Source of the DNA: an uncultured Rikenellaceae bacterium
Lineage (GTDB): Bacteria > Bacteroidota > Bacteroidia > Bacteroidales > Rikenellaceae
Assembly: GCA_949287525.1 (NCBI GenBank)
Contig: CASEGL010000009.1
Location: forward strand, 1-52,154
Length of the DNA stretch: 52,154 bases
Direction: 5' to 3'
Each line of letters starts with the position of its first letter. Positions within the stretch are counted from its first letter, which is position 1. Positions 23,688 to 31,913 of this stretch are shown here, piece after piece. The notes beneath the pieces are model-generated. The model was not told the DNA's origin, made no database searches, and was given only the letters and a program-made list of their open reading frames with translations. Position numbers and translations under genes: made by a program.

Positions 23688-25972
23688 ATGGACATGAAGA
23701 TGAAGATCAATATCAAATCCTTACTGGCTGCAGCAGCCGTTGCCGCACTGACTCTGGCCGCCTGCACGAAAAACGAACATCAACCGGAACCCAAACCGGA
23801 TCCGGAACCGGGAACAGGCACGGAAGAACGGAACACGCTCGTCACGGTACGCATGGCCGATTACGAGTCCGGCGGGCTTTCCACGGCCGGTGAAGCCGCA
23901 TGGGAAGGCCTTCAGGCCTGTCTGTTCGAGGAGGGCCGCATGACCGAAGTGTACGACGCACCCATTCCCGCAGAAGACGGCTACACCTTTCAGCTCGACA
24001 CCGACGCGGGAACCCTCTATGTCCTGACCGGCGGGAAGGAGATTGCCGACCTGCAGGCACTGTGCGAGGCAGCCTTGTCGGAACAGGATTGGCTGGTCAT
24101 GACGGCCGGCCTCCGCAACGGGCTTCCCCAGACATTCTTCTCCGGATCCGTCGTGCTGACCGGCGACAAAACGGCCGACGTGACCCTGACGCGCAACTTC
24201 GCCCGACTCGACCTTGCCATCCGGAGCATCGCCTCCATCTCGGTAGAACGTATCTTTCTGGAAGGCGTAGCGGAGCAGACCCCACTCTTCGGCACGGATG
24301 CCCCGACCCGTTTTGGCAGTCTGGATATCCGTCCCGAGGCCCCCTACACGGAAGATACGGCCGGAGTTGCCTTTCTGTATCCGCAGGAAGAGGCAGCCAG
24401 ACTCCGCGCCGAGGTGCAGATCAGCGGCAAACGGTACGTCCTCGAAGCCGATCTGCCCGGCACCATCCGCCGCAACCGCATCTACACGGTCACCATCAGC
24501 AAAGAGTCGGTCGATCAGGAGGCGCAGCTGACCGTCGAGGAGTGGGCGTCGGGCGGCGACACCGGCCTGTATCCCGACTGGAGCGGCCGCATTACGATCG
24601 ACTCCGCCCATTCGGAACTGCCCGCCGGAGCGATCCTGTCGGCCGATGGCACGGAAATCACGCTGCCCCACGGCCTGACGGATTTCCGCCTGGTGGTGAC
24701 GTGCAACGACGATCTGGAAGCGATTTCGCCTGCCGGCAGCCTGCTGACTGTCGAAACGGCCTCTGCATACGGCCAGGAGGAGCGCAACGTTTTCCGCGTC
24801 CGCAAACCGCTCTACGCGCCCGGCATGCCGGCCGAGCAGACAGAAATCCGTTTCCGCCGCAAAGGACTGAACAACGCCTATCCGGAGGATCGGATCGTTG
24901 TGCGCATGTCGGCCAATCCCGTCGGCATGACCGGCAAAATGACTTTCGACACGAACAGCTATGCGTTCGATTTCGGACGCTACATCGACAATGAACTGGG
25001 GCGCTTCACCGTGCCGGCCGACAAAAAGCTGACCGTAGAGTTTGCGGCAGGCGAAGATCCCTGGATCAAGATCACGCCCGTGGAAGGCAGCGACACCTTC
25101 CGCGTACTGGCCGGCTGGAAACCCAATGACCCGACGGCCGTACACAGCAGGCTACGCTCGTGATCTGCAACACCGACGGTTCGGCGCGTGAGGAATATAC
25201 CGTTGCCCGACGCAACTTCGGACTGCCCGTTACGTGGCTGCACGGCGTATGGTGGTGCAAATACAACGCCCGCGGCAACTCGCGCGCTTTCGAGGATCAG
25301 GTACTCAGTTCGGCCGACCCTGCCGCAGCCGCCGGCAAAAGGGTACTCGACTACCTGCGCGACTGTTCGCCTGAAGAGTTCTACGACCTCTGGGGATGGG
25401 CCTATCAGGGCGACAGCGGCATCGGTCTGCGGGTTGTGGACAACAACGGCTCGCTCGTCATGGACGGCTTCTCGACCGGCATGTCGGCACACATCAACAA
25501 GCTGGCTCCCGACGCCCTTGCCCCCGACGGTTACGAACTGCCTTCGATGGAGGATTTCAACCGCATGTTCGACGCCACGGACTATGTATGGGTCATGTGG
25601 GGCGGCACCCATACCCTGCGCAACCCGTGGGAGGGACACAAGACCGTCAAACGCGAACAACGCCGCCGCAACGACATCACGGTCGGCTCGGTGCAGGCAA
25701 CCGACCTGCTCTATACGGGCATGTCGAGTCCCGATTTTCCGGAATACGAGCCGGTAACCTGGTATGGGCCTGGCGCACAGTGGGATGCCAACGGCATCAA
25801 ACACTCCAACCACTACAACAACATCCTCTTCTCGGTCTATTCCCCCGAAGGTGCCGGATGGTTTTTTGCCGGCCCCATGACGGCGCTCTACCTGCAGAAA
25901 AACGGTGCCGGCAACAACGACACCCGTATCCTGCGGTTCAAAAAGTCACCGGTGGAGTACATCTACGAATAA
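23688..25972 (+). pseudogene. Fimbrillin/FISUMP-like lipoprotein, frameshifted paralogue
   Basis: The first frame runs 23688-25163 (491 residues, lipobox LTLAAC, Cys26); the rest continues in another frame, from before 25160 to the stop at 25972. Both parts align with the preceding 744-residue protein: FDFGRYIDNELGRF and AGWKPNDP before the break; WWCKYNARGN, LAPDGYELPS and FKKSPVEYIYE after it. Restoring a second copy of GACGGCC at 25133-25139 gives Asp-Pro-Thr-Ala-Asp-Gly-Arg-Thr-Gln, matching DPKADGRTQ of the paralogue, and a 763-residue protein. There is no slippery heptamer, so programmed frameshifting is unlikely. As written the product would lack the C-terminal domain. Alternatives: real inactivation, a population variant, or an assembly error. 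Confidence 0.8.
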
Positions 25973-25995
25973 CCGTCCTGAACGGCTTCTTATGC

Positions 25996-26033
25996 GCCAG
26001 GGGCGTGGAACACATCGGTTCCACGCCCCTGGC
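25996..26033. terminator. Long hairpin between convergent lipoprotein operon and WG-repeat gene
   Basis: A perfect 16-bp stem (GCCAGGGGCGTGGAAC, loop ACATCG) follows the lipoprotein operon by 24 bp. No T run is present on either strand, so it is a terminator-like hairpin serving one or both convergent genes. Confidence 0.6.
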
Positions 26034-26064
26034 TCATGTCACGGCTTCGCATGTCCGCATGCGG

Positions 26065-27297
26065 TCACGGCATCATGCCGCCCTGCCGCCGCTGGTAATA
26101 CACGTCATGCAGGGAATCGAATTCGTTTCCCTCCCCGTCGATGAAGAACGACCGTCCGTCGGCATGAACGAAAGCATAGCCGTGCAGGAATCCGGTCGCC
26201 TCGCGGAACAGCCGGTGGAATTTCCGCGCCCCCGTAGGCAGCAGATAGTCATATCCCAGCACGTTTCCCGAAGCATCCTTAAACGGCACGGGGCGCAGCG
26301 ATGCGTCAGGCATCGTCTCTTGCCGGATGATCTCGCCGATATTCGTCACCTCCTCTCCCCTGCCATTCAGCACGACATCGTCCGACCCGATCAGCGACAG
26401 GTAGGCTTCCAACGGATAACGGCCGTCGTCTTCGTCTTCGACAGCCGCAAAGATGCAGTACGGAGTCTCTCCGGCGGCCGGCTCTTCCAGCCGATGCTCG
26501 ACGTACCGGTTCCGATTGCAGATAAAATACTGCTCCGTTCCGACCCGGAAACGATCGTGAGCCAGACACAGCCGGATCACCGGCACTCCGTCGTCGGCAC
26601 GCGACAGGGAGCGGTAATACCACGTAGTATCATAATAGGGCGTATGGACGACCGTGTCGGGCGGAATGACTTCCCCCTGCGACATGCAGGCGACGCCATA
26701 GCGGTCTTCGTGCGTGCGCACCAGGAGATAGCCTCCATACAACGGCCTGATCTCTGCATACCGGCACGGCACGACACATTCTCCGTCGCGATCCTGCAGG
26801 CCGACATACGATCCGCCGTCCGGACAATCTTCATAGACGAACCCGTATGCCGGCTCATCTGCGTCCGACACCTCCACGCAAAGCGACTCCGGCAGCGGGA
26901 TCGACTCCGCCTCGCTGCCGTCCGGATCCACTGCCGCCACGCGCCAGCCCAACAGGCGATGACCTTCGGCGTCGTACCGCAACAACCGATAGACGAACGG
27001 TACCGATACGGCACCATCGGCACGGACAATCCCCATATAATCGCCCTGTTCCGCCCAAAAACAGGTTGCCTCCGTATCGAATGGTGCCAACCGGTCATAA
27101 ACGGGCGGCACGACCTCCTCGCCCCGTTCGTTCATGACTCCCTGGCATCCGTTCACCCCGATCCGGAACAATGATTCCGTCAGCGGCACCACCTCGTCGT
27201 ACAGCACGGGCGTAACGATTTGCTGCGTCTCCCCGTCACGCAGTCCGAAGTAATCCTTTCCGTCGGCCATCCGATGGCCATAAATTTCCGTTTTCAT
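26065..27297 (-). CDS. WG-repeat (beta-propeller-like) protein
   Basis: The 410-residue protein is built of repeats of the WG/KWG type, best seen in QQIVTPVLYDEVVPLTESLF, RIGVNGCQGVMNERGEEVVP and PVYDRLAPF, then GYMGIV-like units (GDYMGIVRADGAVSVPFVY), SYVGLQDRDGECVVPCRYAEI and the final HADGRSFFIDGEGNEF. There is no signal peptide, so it is probably cytoplasmic. WG-repeat proteins are common in Bacteroidetes; no biochemical role is established. The gene stands alone between a convergent operon and an SDR gene on the same strand 88 bp upstream. The start was chosen as the first ATG in the frame, giving MKTEIYGHRMADGKDYFGL, itself a repeat-like stretch. Confidence 0.8.
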   Translation of the reverse strand: MKTEIYGHRMADGKDYFGLRDGETQQIVTPVLYDEVVPLTESLFRIGVNGCQGVMNERGEEVVPPVYDRLAPFDTEATCFWAEQGDYMGIVRADGAVSVPFVYRLLRYDAEGHRLLGWRVAAVDPDGSEAESIPLPESLCVEVSDADEPAYGFVYEDCPDGGSYVGLQDRDGECVVPCRYAEIRPLYGGYLLVRTHEDRYGVACMSQGEVIPPDTVVHTPYYDTTWYYRSLSRADDGVPVIRLCLAHDRFRVGTEQYFICNRNRYVEHRLEEPAAGETPYCIFAAVEDEDDGRYPLEAYLSLIGSDDVVLNGRGEEVTNIGEIIRQETMPDASLRPVPFKDASGNVLGYDYLLPTGARKFHRLFREATGFLHGYAFVHADGRSFFIDGEGNEFDSLHDVYYQRRQGGMMP

Positions 27298-27385
27298 AGC
27301 TTGTCGCTGCGGCTGCGAACCGCAATGTCATTTCACATTTCCTCTCTTTTCTCCCGCCGCACAGGCATCCGGTCTCTGGCCGGCA

Positions 27386-28183
27386 TCAGGCCTGCTCCAG
27401 AATGCGCCGGATCTTCGGCACCTTCAGCAACGGCAGCAGACAGGCCGACGGCACAACCGCACAAATTCCCACGACGGTTTTTGTAAACAGACCTGGAACG
27501 CACCGGAAACGCCTGCGGAACAGGGCGCGCAACGCCAGCGCTACGGTCCGCTCAGGCCGCTGCATGATGCCCAGCCGGACCAGCAGCGCACGCCTGGAGT
27601 CCGACAAACGGTAGAAGGGCGTATCCACGGCACCGGGGAAGACGGCCGTCACCCCGACCCCGTAATCACGCATCTCGAACCACAGCGAACGGGCAAAGTT
27701 CTTCAGAAACGCCTTCGTCGCCCCGTAATGCGCTATGGTCGGATACGGCATCCAGGCCGTTGCCGAGGAGACGATCAGCACATAGCCGCGCCCCCTCCGC
27801 TGCATGTCCTCGGCAAAAAGCCGCACCAGTTTGGCCGGAGTCAGGCAATGCAGCGCGACGATACGCTCCAGATCGGCCGGCCGCGTATGGACAACCGTGG
27901 AAAACAGCAGCATGCCGGCATTGCTCACCAGCACCTCGACTTCCAGCTGCCACTCCTGTACGGCGGCATACAGCCTTTCGGCCGCCATGCCGTCCACCAG
28001 ATCGGCGTCGATCACCCGCACGTTCGCATCGGGCGTCTGACGGCGCACGGCATCGGCGGCCCGCAGATTGTCGTCGTGCCGGTTGCTGACAATGATGATG
28101 CCGTAACCGCGCGCCGCCAGCTGCAACGCATACTGCAACCCCATGCCGGAAGAGGCGCCGGTCACCAACGCATAAGTTCCCAT
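27386..28183 (-). CDS. Short-chain dehydrogenase/reductase
   Basis: The 265-residue protein has the classical SDR pattern: TGASSGMG (residues 8-15) for NAD(P) binding, an Asp-rich DADLVDG, NAG at about 90, a catalytic Ser in LIVSSATAW and YGATK (Tyr and Lys). The C-terminal 60 residues (LRALFRRRFRCVPGLFTKTVVGICAVVPSACLLPLLKVP) are hydrophobic and may touch the membrane, as in DltE/SadH-type and lipid-acting SDRs. The substrate is unknown. The gene lies downstream of tRNA-Gly on the same strand but beyond its terminator, and upstream of the WG-repeat gene. Confidence 0.85.
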   Translation of the reverse strand: MGTYALVTGASSGMGLQYALQLAARGYGIIIVSNRHDDNLRAADAVRRQTPDANVRVIDADLVDGMAAERLYAAVQEWQLEVEVLVSNAGMLLFSTVVHTRPADLERIVALHCLTPAKLVRLFAEDMQRRGRGYVLIVSSATAWMPYPTIAHYGATKAFLKNFARSLWFEMRDYGVGVTAVFPGAVDTPFYRLSDSRRALLVRLGIMQRPERTVALALRALFRRRFRCVPGLFTKTVVGICAVVPSACLLPLLKVPKIRRILEQA

Positions 28184-28362
28184 ACTCCGTTCAAAACAAA
28201 ATGGATGTTATCGTTCCGTGAAGGTAATGATTTTTTACGGGACAAACTACCGGAATCAGCACGCTCTTCCGCTCGGCCGGTGCGGAAACGGATCTGCCCC
28301 ACCGACCGGAAGGAAACGTGTCCCGTGCGACCTCCTGCCGCAAAGCGGTACGCTCAACGGCA

Positions 28363-28394
28363 AAAAGAAAAAGGCAGTCATCGCTGACTGCCTT
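28363..28394 (-). terminator. Terminator of tRNA-Gly
   Basis: A perfect 10-bp stem (AAGGCAGTCA, loop on plus strand TCGC, 28371-28394) is followed on the minus strand by TTTTCTTTTTG. It starts 6 bp after the tRNA 3' end. Confidence 0.85.
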
Positions 28395-28399
28395 CTGAG

Positions 28400-28472
28400 A
28401 GCGGAAAACGAGACTCGAACTCGCGACCCCAACCTTGGCAAGGTTGTGCTCTACCAACTGAGCTATTTCCGC
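28400..28472 (-). tRNA. tRNA-Gly(GCC)
   Basis: The minus strand folds as a 73-nt tRNA: acceptor GCGGAAA/TTTCCGC with T discriminator, D arm GCTC...GAGC, anticodon stem CAACC/GGTTG with loop TTGCCAA (anticodon GCC), variable GGGTC, T arm GCGAG-TTCGAGT-CTCGT. CCA is not encoded. It has its own consensus promoter and terminator. Confidence 0.97.
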
Positions 28473-28504
28473 ATTCACCGGAACATCTGTCCCGTTTGCG
28501 AGTG

Positions 28505-28535
28505 CAAAGATAGACAAAATTCCGCTACCTCCAAA
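28505..28535 (-). promoter_or_regulatory. Promoter of tRNA-Gly
   Basis: On the minus strand TTTG (28532-28535), 19 bp, TATCTTTG (28505-28512): a full Bacteroidales consensus match, predicting a start about 28 nt before the mature tRNA. Confidence 0.8.
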
Positions 28536-28626
28536 CGTCTGCCCAATTTTTCGCGATTTTTTCTTCGTTTTTCCCGTCCATCCACCGGTTCCGGCACCCT
28601 CGCGACAGCACGACATGCCCCTCTGA

Positions 28627-28657
28627 TTGGGTTTTTAGCATGATTTCCCTATCTTTG
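28627..28657 (+). promoter_or_regulatory. Promoter of the TonB-dependent receptor gene
   Basis: TTGG (28627-28630), 19 bp, TATCTTTG (28650-28657). The predicted start at about 28662-28664 leaves a leader of only 40-45 nt, too short for a cobalamin riboswitch. Confidence 0.7.
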
Positions 28658-28662
28658 GCGCG

Positions 28663-28676
28663 CCGGAATATTCCGG
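28663..28676. promoter_or_regulatory. 14-bp perfect palindrome at the receptor transcript start
   Basis: CCGGAATATTCCGG lies directly after the -7 element, over the predicted start site. Its place fits an operator for a repressor; no regulator is known. Confidence 0.55.
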
Positions 28677-28706
28677 AAAAACACTTTTAATCTCTTTTTC
28701 AATTTT

Positions 28707-30683
28707 ATGAAACGGACTTCTAAAAGTGGGATTATGGGTCATTTTACCCGCTGGACACGCAAAGCGTACGGCGCATTCGCTTCACTCGGCAAGGTGGTGA
28801 AGATCGGAGTGCTGTCGCTCACGATGTCGATCGTCATGCACAACCCCAAAAGCGTCGCAGCCGAGCCGGATTCGCTGGGAGTTGCCCGTGTGATCGAACT
28901 CGAAGCGCTGAACGTGACCGCCGAACGACTGAATCCCACACGGGGAGTTACGGCTCCCGCAGAAGTTTACAGCCGCGACACGGTTTCCGTTGCGCCGCTG
29001 CAAACCATCGAAAGCGTACTCCGCATCAATCCCGCAATCGACCTCAGGGAGCGGGGCGGCAAGGGCATGCAGGCCGACATCTCCGTACGCGGAGGCACCT
29101 GCGACCAGACACTCATCCTTCTCAACGGCATCGACTTCACGGATGCCCGTACCGGCCATCAGAGCCACAGCCTGCCGATCGACCTCGACATTGTCAGCGA
29201 GATCGACTTCATCACCGGACTGACAGGCATCGGCGCCTTCTCCGGAGCGCTCAACTTCATCACCTCACCGCTGCGCCCCAACTACCTGCGGGCGGAGATC
29301 ACGGGCGGAGCCTACGGCTACCTCTATTCGTCCCTCTCCGGCGCCATGACGCGCAACGGACTCTCGGTGCTGGCCGCCGGATCGATCCGACGTTCGGACG
29401 GCTACATCCGCAACACCGACTTCTTCAACTCCAACCTCTATTCGCGCATCACCTACCAGTCCGCTTCGGTCGGCCTGCTGGATGCGCAGGTGGGATACCA
29501 GTGGCGCGATTTCGGAGCCAACGGCTTCTATTCGCCCGCCTACCCCGACCAGTTCGAACATACGGAAACCCAGCTGGCGTCGATACGCTGGAGCAAAAAC
29601 ATCGGCCTGTTCACCGTGAACGCCAATGTCAGCTACCGCAAGAACAACGACCGCTACGAACTCTACCGGGCGGGCAAGGGTGCGCCGGAAGGCTGGGTCC
29701 CCAACTACCATACGACCGACAACGTGGGCGCCGAGGCCAGTCTGGACTACCGCTGGCGCTGGGGTACTTCGTCGCTCGGTTTCGACTACAAATTCAATCA
29801 CCTGTACAGCAACGTCCTCGGCGAGCCGATGGATGAGGCCATCCCCGTGCCGGGAGCCGACGCCGTCTATACGAAAGAGAAAGGGCGCCACATCATAAAC
29901 AGCTGGCTGAGCCATCGGATGACGCTGGGGTCCACTTCGCTGGCCGGCTCGTTCAACCTCTCCCACAGCGAATACGGCACGTTCCCCTCGGGCAGTCTGG
30001 CCGTGCAGCAGCAACTGCTGAAGGGATGGACGCTGGAGGCCGACGTCACGCGCTCCATGCGCCTGCCGACCTATACGGATCTTTACTATACGACCGCCAC
30101 GCACATCGGCAACCCGAACCTGAAGGCGGAACAGGCCACTACCTATCAGTTGGGTACCGGCTACCGCTACGGACGCTTCCAGGCGGACGTAAGCGGTTTC
30201 TTCCGCCACGGCACCGACATGATCGACTGGCGCCTGATCGAAACCGCCGAAGGTCCCAAGTGGCAGTCCACCCAGCTCACCCGGCTGAACACCTATGGCG
30301 TGGAGGTGCAGGCCGGCTATTACGGCCGGCGTATCCTGCGCAACCTCACCGTCAGCTACGGCTGGCTGAACTCCGACAAGGACACGCACGACATCACGAA
30401 ATACGCCCTCGACTACATGAACCACAAAGTCGCCCTGCAGTGCGGCGTGAACATCTGGCGCGGACTGGTCGCCGAGGTCACCGCCTCGTGGTACGACCGC
30501 AAGGACACGGCCGACGCCATCTACACCCCCTACTGGCTGCTGGATGCCCGCCTGAGCTGGACGCAGGGGGCTTTCACCTTCTATGTCGAGGCCACCAACC
30601 TGCTCAACACGGTCTACTATGACTTCGTGGGGGTCATCCAGCCCCCCCGCTGGATCAACGGCGGCATCGTGATGACGATCTGA
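28707..30683 (+). CDS. TonB-dependent outer membrane receptor, BtuB-like
   Basis: The 658-residue protein has an N-terminal extension with RWTRKAYGAFASLGKVVKIGVLS, a stretch typical of a group of Bacteroidales TonB receptors often annotated as BtuB-like, then a signal region ending near VAAEPDS. The plug domain shows LEALNVTAERLNP and ISVRGGTCDQTLILLNGID (about 85-175); the rest is a 22-strand-type barrel closing with VEATNLLNTVYYDFVGVIQPPRWINGGIVMTI. It carries no SusC-type carboxypeptidase-like N-terminal domain and has no SusD neighbour, so it is not a SusC homologue. The substrate could be cobalamin, a siderophore or heme; the extension favours the first but no riboswitch is present. It is monocistronic. 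Confidence 0.85.
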   Translation: MKRTSKSGIMGHFTRWTRKAYGAFASLGKVVKIGVLSLTMSIVMHNPKSVAAEPDSLGVARVIELEALNVTAERLNPTRGVTAPAEVYSRDTVSVAPLQTIESVLRINPAIDLRERGGKGMQADISVRGGTCDQTLILLNGIDFTDARTGHQSHSLPIDLDIVSEIDFITGLTGIGAFSGALNFITSPLRPNYLRAEITGGAYGYLYSSLSGAMTRNGLSVLAAGSIRRSDGYIRNTDFFNSNLYSRITYQSASVGLLDAQVGYQWRDFGANGFYSPAYPDQFEHTETQLASIRWSKNIGLFTVNANVSYRKNNDRYELYRAGKGAPEGWVPNYHTTDNVGAEASLDYRWRWGTSSLGFDYKFNHLYSNVLGEPMDEAIPVPGADAVYTKEKGRHIINSWLSHRMTLGSTSLAGSFNLSHSEYGTFPSGSLAVQQQLLKGWTLEADVTRSMRLPTYTDLYYTTATHIGNPNLKAEQATTYQLGTGYRYGRFQADVSGFFRHGTDMIDWRLIETAEGPKWQSTQLTRLNTYGVEVQAGYYGRRILRNLTVSYGWLNSDKDTHDITKYALDYMNHKVALQCGVNIWRGLVAEVTASWYDRKDTADAIYTPYWLLDARLSWTQGAFTFYVEATNLLNTVYYDFVGVIQPPRWINGGIVMTI

Positions 30684-30706
30684 CCGCAACGCAGACACAC
30701 GTAAGG

Positions 30707-30742
30707 AAACGGGGTGTGCAGCATGGCTTGCACACCCCGTTT
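30707..30742. terminator. Hairpin between the receptor gene and the PAP2 gene
   Basis: A 14-bp perfect stem (AAACGGGGTGTGCA, loop GCATGGCT, with its complement) lies between two convergent genes. The T3/A3 ends of the stem give a short T run on each strand, so it may serve both. Confidence 0.75.
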
Positions 30743-30766
30743 GCCGTATGGCCGACCGGCAGCGCC

Positions 30767-31672
30767 TCAGAATACGCAGACGAAGCCGGCTCCGTAATAA
30801 TCCACTCCGACAGCCGGCGTAAAGGAGACGGCCGAAGTCCGTTTGCTGTCAGGCTTTCGATAACCGTAGATCCAGCGGTCGAACACGGGCCACAGCAGAT
30901 AGGACAACTCGACGCTGGCGATGGCGATGCCCGCACCGGTCACCACGTCGCTCAGCCAGTGGCGCTTGTTGAACATGCGCATCACACCGGTGGTCGTGGC
31001 GACGGCATAGCCGGCCACGCCGATCCAGGGCGAGACATCCTTGTACTCCCTGAAAAGCAGATGGGCGCCCGTGAAGGCCATGGCCGTGTGGCCGGAGGGA
31101 AAGGAGTTCCACGCCGAGCCGTCGGGGCGCAGCACGGGAACGGTAGCCTTGATCGTATTGACCGTAATACCCATGATGAGATAGGCCGTAGCGGCAATGA
31201 TCGTCCGGTCGAGCAGGTTGTGCTGCCGGTTGTCCACCCCCGCGATCGACAACCCCATATAGGCGGCCAGCGGCGCATACTGGATGTAGTCGTCGAAACA
31301 CGCCTTGCCGGGAAAGACCTCCCGGACATAGTTGTCGATATTGTGATTGACCTGCTGCAGGAGCGGATTGCCCTGCGCCACGACGCCGTATGTAATCAGC
31401 GCCGCCGGAATGATGAACCGCGCACCGGTCGAATGCCAGAAGTCGCACCGTTTCGCAGCGGTATCGCACACGGCGTCAGGATCGGCAAGACGCATGGCAT
31501 CCGGATCAAAGGAAGTGGCGGTCGGCATGCCGAAGAGAGGGGTTGCCGCCGGTGCAGGGAGAGTGAGGCCGCATCCGGCGGGGCGATCCAGGGCATAGGA
31601 AAGCGGACGACCGTCAGCAGGCTGAACCGCGAGCAGGAGGCAGCAAAAAAGGCAGATTGAACGCAACAACAT
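30767..31672 (-). CDS. PAP2 family phosphatase, exported
   Basis: The frame is open further upstream, but MLLRSICLFCCLLLAVQPADG at 31672 gives a signal peptide and 301 residues. The three PAP2 motifs are present: KATVPVLRPDG (KxxxxxxRP), SFPSGHTAMAF (PSGH) and RMFNKRHWLSDVVTG (His and Asp of the third motif), within several membrane helices. Such enzymes remove phosphate from lipid phosphates (undecaprenyl pyrophosphate, phosphatidate, lipid A) at the periplasmic face. Which substrate applies cannot be told. The protein ends FTPAVGVDYYGAGFVCVF, an amphipathic, aromatic-terminated tail like an outer-membrane strand. A TACTTTTG -7 element (31717-31724, minus) lies 45 bp before the start. Confidence 0.87.
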   Translation of the reverse strand: MLLRSICLFCCLLLAVQPADGRPLSYALDRPAGCGLTLPAPAATPLFGMPTATSFDPDAMRLADPDAVCDTAAKRCDFWHSTGARFIIPAALITYGVVAQGNPLLQQVNHNIDNYVREVFPGKACFDDYIQYAPLAAYMGLSIAGVDNRQHNLLDRTIIAATAYLIMGITVNTIKATVPVLRPDGSAWNSFPSGHTAMAFTGAHLLFREYKDVSPWIGVAGYAVATTTGVMRMFNKRHWLSDVVTGAGIAIASVELSYLLWPVFDRWIYGYRKPDSKRTSAVSFTPAVGVDYYGAGFVCVF

Positions 31673-31716
31673 AACCAAAACCGAAAATACAGGGTGTAAA
31701 TCTTCCGAATCGGGTA

Positions 31717-31724
31717 CAAAAGTA
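31717..31724 (-). promoter_or_regulatory. -7 element of the PAP2 gene promoter
   Basis: TACTTTTG on the minus strand matches TAnnTTTG; no good -33 at the normal distance. It supports the 31672 start over the longer frame. Confidence 0.5.
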
Positions 31725-31835
31725 CGAAAGATTGCGCAACAACAGTTGCTTTTTCCGGCCAGGCACAGTCCGCCCCGCAACCGGCATCCGAGAACCGCCT
31801 TCGTGTCCGCGGCACATCGGTTTGCCACCCATCGG

Positions 31836-31867
31836 TTTGGGCGAATGGAAAGCTGTTCGTATCTTTG
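31836..31867 (+). promoter_or_regulatory. Promoter of the 137-residue unknown gene
   Basis: TTTG (31836-31839), 20 bp, TATCTTTG (31860-31867): a full consensus match. It rules out start codons before about 31873 for the downstream gene. Confidence 0.8.
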
Positions 31868-31913
31868 TAGGAGGCAGTCACCCGATGTCTGCCGCATCAA
31901 CAACGACACGAAT

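Noticed and set aside
25120..25165. Programmed -1 frameshift joining the two halves of the third lipoprotein.
   Set aside because: There is no X-XXY-YYZ slippery heptamer and no stem-loop just downstream; loss of a 7-bp repeat unit explains the break better.
25160..25972. An independent 270-residue gene starting at GTG 25160.
   Set aside because: Its sequence continues the paralogue alignment of the preceding frame without a gap and lacks a signal peptide, so it is the 3' half of a frameshifted gene.
28658..28706. Cobalamin riboswitch before the TonB receptor.
   Set aside because: The promoter leaves only about 43 nt of leader and the upstream 230 bp are used by the tRNA promoter and receptor promoter; no B12-box-like sequence was seen.
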